Virus record (IMG/VR): IMGVR_UViG_3300025000_001646
Span: 1 to 64,000 of that record
DNA from: a virus
Length of the DNA: 64,000 nucleotides
Reading direction: 5' to 3' (one strand)
Below are positions 57,899 to 64,000 of this stretch, one piece after another; the stretch's first letter is position 1, and the number at the start of each line of letters is the position of its first letter. A program made the translations under genes and the position numbers. The notes beneath the pieces were generated by a model. It searched no databases. It saw only the letters and a list, made by a program, of their open reading frames with translations, and was not told the origin of the DNA.

Positions 57899-58336
57899 AT
57901 GATTAACGGTGTAAAAATTATTGACGTTAATAGATTCTGGGATGACAGATGATTTTTTGCAGAGGTATGGAGGAAGTCTCAACAATGAGAAATGGCTCAA
58001 ATGTCTTTCACTAAAACTTACCCTTGAGTTGTCAAGGCTTTTCACTACCACGAAAAACAAGATGATTTATGGTTTTGTGTAGAAGGAAATCTAAGAGTAG
58101 TTTTAAAAGACCTTAGAGAAGACTCTCCTACTTTTAATGAAGTGCAAACTATTTATATTGGTGAAAAATCTCAAGCAGTTTATATTCCTAAAATGGTAGC
58201 TCACGGTTATAAAGTTATGGGAGAAAAGCCAGCTAAACTTATTTATTTGACAACACAAGAATATGATGTAAAAAATCCAGACGAGAAAAGAATACCTTAT
58301 GACGAATTTTATGATTGGAAAACAGTTTTTAAGTAA
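57899..58336 (+). CDS. rmlC: dTDP-4-dehydrorhamnose 3,5-epimerase-like
   Basis: 145 aa. FWDDRGFFAEVWR, VVKAFHYHEKQDDLWFCVEG and IPKMVAHGYKV are the RmlC cupin motifs, though the protein is shorter than typical RmlC (about 180). Acts after RmlB in dTDP-rhamnose synthesis. Last gene before the tRNA. Confidence 0.75.
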
Positions 58337-58344
58337 AAAATCTA

Positions 58345-58373
58345 TTGTTTTTATAAATTACTATTGGTAGAAT
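58345..58373 (+). promoter_or_regulatory. Promoter of tRNA-Gly(UCA)
   Basis: TTGTTT, 17-nt spacer, TAGAAT, 12 nt before the tRNA. Confidence 0.6.
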
Positions 58374-58385
58374 AATTATAGATAT

Positions 58386-58460
58386 GCGGGGATGAGGTAA
58401 AGTCTAGCCTGAATCGCTTCAACCGATTAAGTAGGGGATAGTCTCCCCTTCTCCGCTCCA
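58386..58460 (+). tRNA. tRNA-Gly with anticodon UCA (decodes UGA)
   Basis: 75 nt. Acceptor GCGGGGA/TCTCCGC with U73 and encoded CCA; D arm AGGT/GCCT; anticodon arm AATCG/CGATT with loop CTTCAAC, anticodon TCA at 58419-58421; 4-nt variable loop; T arm AGGGG/CCCCT with loop ATAGTCT. G1:C72, C2:G71, G3:C70, U73 and C35 are bacterial glycine identity elements. The D and T loops lack the usual GG and TTC, so it may need unusual tertiary contacts. It explains reading of UGA as Gly. Confidence 0.85.
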
Positions 58461-58475
58461 ATAATTTTTATTTTT

Positions 58476-58796
58476 ATGGGATCATCAAAGCACGGATTAA
58501 AGCCAAATCAAATATCAGTAAAAAGAAAAAGCACTAAAGTAAAAGGTGTTTCTCGTTTAAATCATTGGTCTACTATTTCAAAAATGAATATTGAAGATAA
58601 GAAAGTAAATGGTTATGTAACTAATATAACTAATATAAAAGGAAATACATTTTGGTGGTATTCTAAAGGAAGAAAAACTTGTTTAGACACAGGACTTAAA
58701 TGTGATCCAGATGGTTATAATAGATGGAATACTTATGAAAATCACCTAATAAGAAAAAAGAGATTTAAAAATCGTGTCAGAAAAAATACTATTTAA
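58476..58796 (+). CDS. Basic hypothetical protein
   Basis: 106 aa, Lys/Arg/Trp-rich (SVKRKSTKVKGVSRLNHWS, FWWYSKGRKTCLD). First gene after the tRNA, with the ATTTTTATTTTTATG signal. Possibly nucleic-acid binding. No TGA. Confidence 0.55.
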   Translation: MGSSKHGLKPNQISVKRKSTKVKGVSRLNHWSTISKMNIEDKKVNGYVTNITNIKGNTFWWYSKGRKTCLDTGLKCDPDGYNRWNTYENHLIRKKRFKNRVRKNTI

Positions 58797-58808
58797 TTTT
58801 ATATTTTT

Positions 58809-59099
58809 ATGGCTCAACACATTGGAATGATATTGGAAGATGAAGATGGAAAATTAATTAAAGACTCTAAATTAAATTTTCAAGATGTTTTAGATAAATG
58901 TGATGTTAGTGATAATGAATGGTTAGGCACAATAGATGAATATGGAAATACTGTATTTAATAATATTCAAATACCTATAATAATTAATGAATTAAAAGAA
59001 TTACCAGTAGAAGAAGAAAATTATACATTAATTAATAAATTTATAAAATTTTTAGAGCAAGCAGAGGATCACGAATATATAAAATTTATTGGAGATTAA
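58809..59099 (+). CDS. Acidic hypothetical protein
   Basis: 96 aa, acidic, with NEWLGTIDEYGNTVFNNIQI then a helical end. Function unknown. Confidence 0.5.
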   Translation: MAQHIGMILEDEDGKLIKDSKLNFQDVLDKCDVSDNEWLGTIDEYGNTVFNNIQIPIIINELKELPVEEENYTLINKFIKFLEQAEDHEYIKFIGD

Positions 59100-59111
59100 C
59101 TTTTAATTTAT

Positions 59112-59357
59112 ATGATTATAGAAATACCAGATATAAAAGACCGTAATGGAAAAACAGTAAGAATGGGAGATGTTATATATTTTCCAGAACAAAGTCTTCA
59201 CAATACATTGGTTAGATGGGATGAGGAAGAATTTTGTTTAGTACCTTTTAATTATAAATATTATTATTATAAAGACCAAGAAACTGGAAAAATGTGTCCT
59301 TTTGAAATAGTAGGAAATATAAAAGAAGAACCAAATTTACAATATGGAAGAGATTAA
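59112..59357 (+). CDS. Small beta-barrel-like protein
   Basis: 81 aa. IKDRNGKTVRMGDVIYF and LVRWDEEEFCLVPF resemble the GDxI core of YopX-like/SH3-like small phage proteins. Function unknown. Confidence 0.5.
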   Translation: MIIEIPDIKDRNGKTVRMGDVIYFPEQSLHNTLVRWDEEEFCLVPFNYKYYYYKDQETGKMCPFEIVGNIKEEPNLQYGRD

Positions 59358-59376
59358 TATTTAATTTTATTTTACC

Positions 59377-59562
59377 ATGCCAATAATGCCTTGTGTAAGC
59401 GAAAAAAAGAAAGGTTTTAAATATTGAGAAACTTGAAATTGTTATACCTATGAAGAAGGTAATAAAACTAGTGAAGAAAATGCTAGAGAACAAGCAATCA
59501 AGCAATGACAAGCTATTGAGATTAGCAGACTTAAAAAATATAAAATAACCATTAAAAAATAA
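59377..59562 (+). CDS. Small hypothetical protein with UGA-Gly
   Basis: 61 aa with three TGA codons (KYGETGNCYTYEEG, KQGQAIEI) and TAA stop. It has the look of the short KKWYVYSxTGK-type phage proteins. Function unknown. Confidence 0.5.
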
Positions 59563-59811
59563 ATGAAAAAATTTATAATAATATTAAAGGATTTATGAAT
59601 GGGATTATTGATTGCTGGTGTAATTATTTTAGCTTTATTAATTCCTAGCTTTTTGTTAATGATTTCTTGGAATTTAGGATTGGCAACTTTATTCACTAGC
59701 TTACCTAAAATGAATTTAATACAAGCAATTTTTATTGGAGGATTTTTCCATATTTTGACTTATAAATCAACTATTACAAAAACTGAAATTAAAGATATAT
59801 TTAAAAAATAA
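59563..59811 (+). CDS. Small membrane protein with UGA-Gly
   Basis: 82 aa with TGA at codon 12. Two transmembrane segments (GLLIAGVIILALLIPSFLLM; LIQAIFIGGFFHIL). Starting at the downstream ATG would lose 12 residues. Next gene overlaps by TAATG. Confidence 0.55.
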
Positions 59812-60113
59812 TGATTAATAATGAAATTTATAACGAATTTTTAAATGATAATAACTTATATGAATTTAAAGATAAAACAGGTAAAAAATTTACTTTAGAT
59901 TTAAAAAATATTCATATAATAGAAAAAGTAAATAGTGGAATAGGAGATGAAGGATATGATGATAATAATTATTCTCTATATATAGTTAATAAAAAGAATA
60001 AAAACAATCCTTTATTTCCAAATTTCTTAAAAGATGAAAAAGAAAGAGATAGAATATTCGATGAAATAATAAATACAAAACTTAATCAAGAAGTAAAACA
60101 ATTTAAAAAATAA
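59811..60113 (+). CDS. Hypothetical protein
   Basis: 100 aa, mixed (EFKDKTGKKFTLDLKNIHII). Starts in the stop codon of the membrane protein gene. Function unknown. Confidence 0.5.
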   Translation: MINNEIYNEFLNDNNLYEFKDKTGKKFTLDLKNIHIIEKVNSGIGDEGYDDNNYSLYIVNKKNKNNPLFPNFLKDEKERDRIFDEIINTKLNQEVKQFKK

Positions 60114-60126
60114 TTTTATATATTTT

Positions 60127-60279
60127 ATGAATACAGACATTGAAAACTGATTCATTCCAGAACAAACAAAAACAGAAACCAATCCAGATGGTGAGAGAAT
60201 AGAAGATTATATTGTAAATCAATTGGCCAGAATAGAGCATCTATTAATAACATTATTAGAGCAATGAAAAAAATCTTAG
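60127..60279 (+). CDS. Small hypothetical protein with UGA-Gly
   Basis: 50 aa, TGA at codons 8 and 47, TAG stop. A helical C-terminal half (DYIVNQLARIEHLLITLLEQ). Overlaps the rmlD start by 16 nt. Confidence 0.45.
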
Positions 60280-61079
60280 TTTTTGGTGCTAATGGGATGC
60301 TAGGGAAAGACTTGGTAAAAATAGATTGATTTAAAATTTACCCAGACTATAAAACAGACATTACTAATTGATTACAAGTATTTATAAAGACTTTATTGGT
60401 TAGACCAGATTACATAATTAATTGTGCCGCTTATACTGATGTTGATTGAGCCGAGAATGATGACAATGTTTGAAAATGCTGGAGTGTTAATTCTTGTAGT
60501 AAATTGGTCGGTATATGTAAACTTTTTAATACACCTCTTGTAGCATTTTCTACTGATTATGTTTTTAATTGAAAGAAAAAAGAAGGCTATTCAGAAGACG
60601 AAAAACTTCATAATAATAGACCTCTTGAAATATATTGAATGAGTAAATGGATAATGGAATTTAACATATTAAAAAATCTCAAGAAATATTATATTATTAG
60701 GATTTCATCTCTTTTCGGGAAAAATGGTAAGAATTTCGTAGACTTAATCTTAAATTATGAGAAAGAAATAAACGTGCTTTGAAATAATAAAATGAAACCT
60801 ACTTATACAGTAGATTTAGCAGAGAATGTTAAAAAACTTTTACAACTAGAATATCCTTATTGAACATACCACTTCACAAACGAATGAGCTTGCTCTTGGT
60901 ATGAATTTGCTAAAGAAATAAATAAATACAGAACACAACCAATCAAAATAAACAAGGTAGATGAATTTAAAAGACCAGCCGAGAGACCTCAATATTCTGA
61001 ATTGATTAATAATTCACCTTTAAAAATGAGGCACTGGAAAGAATCTCTCAAAGATTATATTTCTAACATTAAAAAGTAA
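60264..61079 (+). CDS. rmlD: dTDP-4-dehydrorhamnose reductase
   Basis: 271 aa. ILVFGANGMLGKDLV (NADPH site), INCAAYTDVDGAEND, FSTDYVFNGKKKEGYSEDE and IYGMSKWIMEFNI (Tyr-Lys) follow RmlD order; five of the Gly named here are TGA. Completes dTDP-L-rhamnose synthesis with the 22288, 23214 and 57899 genes. Confidence 0.8.
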
Positions 61080-61697
61080 ATGACAGAAGAATTTATTCAG
61101 TCTATTAATTGGCACAAAGGCGACCCTATAATAATTAATCCCCTAAAAGATGATCCAGCTATTCCTAATAATCAAGAAGGCTCTTTTTGTGTTGATTTAG
61201 GTTGTGGTAAGAATAAAAGAGAAGGATTTATTGGAGTAGATCAAGCTCCAGACGGAGTAGGCGATATTCAAATCAGACTTGATATATTAAACGACAAATT
61301 ACCTTTCGAAGATAGTTCTGTTGACTGTCTTTTTGCATCACATATAGTCGAACATATAGGCGAAGGCAAAATGATTGCTTTTATGGATGAGTGTTATAGG
61401 GTATTAAAACCTTATGGACTTTTTGAAATTATAGCTCCAGTTTACAATTCTAGTGATGCTTATAGACACCCAGATCATAAGAGATTTATTCATCCAGAAC
61501 TTTGGGGATTTTGGGATCCAGCTAACTGTCAAGAAGACAGAGAATGTTATGGAGTAAAAGCTAAATTCACTCTCGCTATTAATGAAGAAGAAAGAATATT
61601 TGGAGACAGTGAAGAGCCAATGATACTTAGAAAATGTCAGCCTATGAACTTTGTATATAAGAATGGCAATTTTGTTACTCTAGTAGCTATTAAATAA
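61080..61697 (+). CDS. SAM-dependent methyltransferase
   Basis: 205 aa. FCVDLGCGKNKREGFIGVDQ (motif I and II), LPFEDSSVDCLFASHIVEHI and ECYRVLKPYGLFEIIAP are class I methyltransferase blocks. Follows rmlD without gap, but contains no TGA among 14 or so Gly, unlike rmlD. Substrate unknown; sugar or peptide. Confidence 0.75.
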   Translation: MTEEFIQSINWHKGDPIIINPLKDDPAIPNNQEGSFCVDLGCGKNKREGFIGVDQAPDGVGDIQIRLDILNDKLPFEDSSVDCLFASHIVEHIGEGKMIAFMDECYRVLKPYGLFEIIAPVYNSSDAYRHPDHKRFIHPELWGFWDPANCQEDRECYGVKAKFTLAINEEERIFGDSEEPMILRKCQPMNFVYKNGNFVTLVAIK

Positions 61698-61709
61698 TTT
61701 TACATTAAA

Positions 61710-62243
61710 ATGAAATTTCTAACTCCTAAAAATAAACCAAAAGAAGTAAAAAGAATCAAACCAAATAGCAAGAATTATGTAATGAATATTACTGGAGAAA
61801 TAAGTGAAAATACCTTTGTAGATTGGAGATTTGCAGAAAAAGACAACGATTTAGTTTTCAATATAAATTCTTATGGTGGAGATTTAACAACAGCAATGAA
61901 TATATATGAAAGAATGAGAAAAGAAAAAAGAAAAAAAATATGCAAATCTTTTGGAGGAGTAGAGTCTGCCGCTATAAATATTTTTGTAGCAGGAGATGAA
62001 AGAATAGCAGGAATAAACGATGTTTTTATGATTCATAATGGAAAAGTAAATAACAAGACAATAGATGAATTACAATTTTTTATGGATTATGCAAATAGAT
62101 GTTCTGTAATAATAAGCAAAAGACTTTCTGACATAAGTATTAGACCTTTTGAGTTTTGGATGGACTTATTCACTAATGGAAAGAATAACTACTTCACAGG
62201 ACAGGAGATGTACGATTTAGGTGTAGTTACAGAGCTTATATAG
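61710..62243 (+). CDS. ClpP-like serine protease
   Basis: 177 aa. VFNINSYGGDLTTAMNIYERM, GGVESAAINIFVAGDERIAG (nucleophile Ser) and FMIHNGKV (His) match the ClpP/S14 and head-maturation protease fold. No ATPase partner visible. May process virion or host proteins. No TGA. Confidence 0.75.
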   Translation: MKFLTPKNKPKEVKRIKPNSKNYVMNITGEISENTFVDWRFAEKDNDLVFNINSYGGDLTTAMNIYERMRKEKRKKICKSFGGVESAAINIFVAGDERIAGINDVFMIHNGKVNNKTIDELQFFMDYANRCSVIISKRLSDISIRPFEFWMDLFTNGKNNYFTGQEMYDLGVVTELI

Positions 62244-62352
62244 ACAAGAATAAAAATTATGACGTAATAAGAAGTTGGTAGTACAAAGTATTAAAACAGT
62301 ATTTTTGCATTAATCAAGTTTTTTTTAATAAATATTAACTTTTTTTAATAAA

Positions 62353-62550
62353 ATGAATAAATTTGAAACAATAAGATATAAAATATATTATTGTTTTTTA
62401 AAAAAATCAAGAATATGGACTTATTTTAGAGAAGAATTTTTAAATAATTTATTATTTGAATTAGAAAGATTTGACATTGATAAAGAAAGTATTATTAAAA
62501 AATATAAAGATGAATTAATTAAAATAAGAAAAATAAACAAAAATTTATAA
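62353..62550 (+). CDS. Small hypothetical protein
   Basis: 65 aa, basic and helical (TYFREEFLNNLLFELERFDI). 62244-62352 upstream is A/T-rich spacer with no clear element. Function unknown. Confidence 0.45.
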   Translation: MNKFETIRYKIYYCFLKKSRIWTYFREEFLNNLLFELERFDIDKESIIKKYKDELIKIRKINKNL

Positions 62551-62567
62551 TATGATTTTTTAATAAA

Positions 62568-62882
62568 ATGACGAAAAAATCATTCAAAAATCTAATGGAA
62601 AAATTCATTGAGATTAAAGAAAATGTAGAAAATGTAAATAAAGCATTGAAAGTATTCGAGCCAGACTTTAATTACCTTTGCTTTAGTAAATACGAATATA
62701 TATTTTTAGACGCTCTAAAAGAAGCTATGAATGATGAGTATGACTGGATTGATTATTTCATATACGAATTAAATTTCGGGAAAAAAGCTAAAAAAGATTC
62801 TGTTACAGAAAAAGGCAAGAATATTCCTATTAAGACAATAGACAACCTTTATAATTTAATCACTAAAAATAAATGAAAATAA
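62568..62882 (+). CDS. Hypothetical protein
   Basis: 102 aa to TGA at 62874, or 104 aa (Gly-Lys added) to TAA at 62880 under the recoded reading. Helical with ALKEAMNDEYDWIDYFIYEL. The TGA lies in an ATGA overlap with the next gene. Confidence 0.5.
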
Positions 62883-63577
62883 AATTTGCTTCTCTGGTAA
62901 TTCTTTCATTCAATCGTAGAAAGATGATGGAAAGATCACTTAATTCTTTATTCGCTAATACTACATTTCCCTATGAATTAATCGTTGTAGATGACGGTAG
63001 TCACGATGATGATACTGTAGACTACTTAATGAGACTTTATAGACTTGGAAAGATTTCAACTCTTATTCTTAATGGAGGAAAGAATATGGGCGTAGGTGTA
63101 GGAATAAATAGAGGATTTGATATTGCTCACGGAGACATTGTCTTGAAATTAGATGCCGACCTTGAATATGCTCCTGGTTGGTTAGAGAAGACAGTTAAGA
63201 TTATGGAGACATTTCCAGAAATAGGGGTAATGGGATTATTTAAATACTTCCACGAACCAGTAGACCATAGAAAAATGTTTATTAGAAGAGAAGAAAGAGA
63301 CGGAGTAGCTGTAGAAGTACATCAAGATTTCGTTGGCAGTGCTATGGTAATTACTAAAGAACTTTACAATAAGAAAGGAAAGTTTGGAGAATTTAGTGCG
63401 GCTTTTGCTGAAGACACTATTTGGAAAATGGCAAGAAAATCAGAAGGCTACTGGTTAGCTCTTCCAGAAGAAGACTTGGTTTATAACTTTGGCTTTGGTA
63501 GGATTACTTCAATTCTAGTTAATAACGATGGTACTGTTAGGGACATCGCTCAAGAACCTTTAATCTTTAATAAATAA
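62873..63577 (+). CDS. GT2 glycosyltransferase
   Basis: 234 aa. SLVILSFNRRKMMERSL, LIVVDDGSHDD, LNGGKNMGVGVGINRGFDIA and LKLDADLEYAPGWLEK are clear GT2 motifs. All 19 or so Gly are GGN, in contrast to the GT2 genes of the 15.9-28 kb operon, so this copy has a different history or expression time. Confidence 0.85.
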   Translation: MKIKFASLVILSFNRRKMMERSLNSLFANTTFPYELIVVDDGSHDDDTVDYLMRLYRLGKISTLILNGGKNMGVGVGINRGFDIAHGDIVLKLDADLEYAPGWLEKTVKIMETFPEIGVMGLFKYFHEPVDHRKMFIRREERDGVAVEVHQDFVGSAMVITKELYNKKGKFGEFSAAFAEDTIWKMARKSEGYWLALPEEDLVYNFGFGRITSILVNNDGTVRDIAQEPLIFNK

Positions 63578-63580
63578 ATT

Positions 63581-63883
63581 ATGTTATATTATAATTTCGT
63601 TTTAATCGGTTGTGAAAACATAATAGAGATTGATATTTATAACTTTTTAAAAGAAAATAATTTTGAAGTTGTTAAAACAAAATTTGAAAGTACAATGGAA
63701 GAAAATAAACAAAACTATTTTATAGAATTTAAAGGAGAAAATGCTATACGAGAAAATTTCAAAAATTTAAAAACTAACGCAAGATTTATTATGGATTTTG
63801 AAGGTAAGGTAGAGGAAGAAGAAAAAGAAGGATGGATTATTAAAGGTCAAAAAATGTTATTCAGAGAATTAATTAATCAATAA
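63581..63883 (+). CDS. Hypothetical protein
   Basis: 100 aa, mixed alpha/beta (IIEIDIYNFLKENNFEVV, RFIMDFEGKVEEEEKEG). No TGA. Function unknown. Confidence 0.5.
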   Translation: MLYYNFVLIGCENIIEIDIYNFLKENNFEVVKTKFESTMEENKQNYFIEFKGENAIRENFKNLKTNARFIMDFEGKVEEEEKEGWIIKGQKMLFRELINQ

Positions 63884-63884
63884 T

Positions 63885-64000
63885 ATGAGAATTGCAGTAA
63901 TATGAGCATTTTCTACTTGAAAAACTACTTATGTTGAAAACTATAAAGGAAAAGAATTAAAAGCTATTAATCTTGAAAGATGATTTAATTCTCAAGAAGA
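63885..64000 (+). CDS. P-loop NTPase/kinase, 3' partial
   Basis: RIAVIGAFSTGKTTYVENY is a Walker A motif with TGA coding two of its Gly. Cut off by the window end. It could be a nucleotide or polynucleotide kinase. Confidence 0.55.

Noticed and set aside
58386-58460. Selenocysteine tRNA
   Set aside because: Normal 7-bp acceptor and 4-nt variable loop, no long extra arm; glycine identity bases present.

Overview
The window reads as part of a large AT-rich genome of a tailed double-stranded DNA phage that uses UGA as a glycine codon. In-frame UGA falls again and again on invariant glycines: the GxxGxxG of SDR enzymes, VDDGS of GT2 glycosyltransferases, GDGS of a thiamine-diphosphate enzyme, LDG of the MuF head protein. 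A tRNA with anticodon UCA, bacterial tRNA-Gly identity bases and an encoded CCA lies at 58386-58460. This is the code (table 25) known from Absconditabacteria (SR1) and Gracilibacteria, so the host is probably one of these, or else the phage imposes the code itself. CDS coordinates below use UGA = Gly; genuine stops are TAA and TAG.

Layout. 1-14913: virion genes on the + strand (Mu-type portal/MuF fusion, baseplate- or fibre-associated protein, 1776-aa tail fibre with S74 chaperone, double-protease/scaffold, decoration protein, gpT-like major capsid protein), with one inserted HNH gene on the - strand. 14955-15826: non-coding, with two promoters, a hairpin RNA and a roughly 650-nt structured RNA. 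15908-28011: a UGA-rich surface-glycan operon (GT2 and GT4 glycosyltransferases, sugar-nucleotide dehydratases, epimerases and dehydrogenase, RmlA, RmlB). 28004-52774: about 60 small and medium early-type genes almost free of UGA (VRR-NUC on -, DUF4942 methyltransferase, DnaB-like helicase, Sak3-like annealing protein, nuclease, macro-domain fusion, lysis-like genes). They are driven by a family of near-identical promoters and carry a recurring non-Shine-Dalgarno start signal. 47876-49973 is a foreign-looking cassette with classical Shine-Dalgarno sites, preceded by two tRNA-like genes. 52944-53729: lysis genes on - (holin, small membrane protein, M23 peptidase), using UGA as Gly. 53835-58336: a second glycan block containing an apparently complete phosphonate pathway plus RmlC. 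58386-64000: the tRNA-Gly(UCA), small genes, RmlD, methyltransferase, ClpP-like protease, GT2.

How it fits together. Replication and recombination genes are written without UGA-Gly, while most virion, lysis and glycan genes are full of it. The most highly expressed gene (major capsid) and the C-terminal two thirds of the fibre again avoid it. Together with the phage tRNA this suggests that translation of UGA is limiting or stage-dependent. The two glycan blocks jointly encode RmlA, B, C and D (dTDP-L-rhamnose), a probable UDP-glucose to UDP-xylose route, and PEP mutase, phosphonopyruvate decarboxylase and an alcohol dehydrogenase, with a cytidylyltransferase and a teichoic-acid-type transferase. 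That would let the phage make a phosphonate-decorated glycan for the host surface or its own virion. Terminase, tail tube and tape measure are not in the window.
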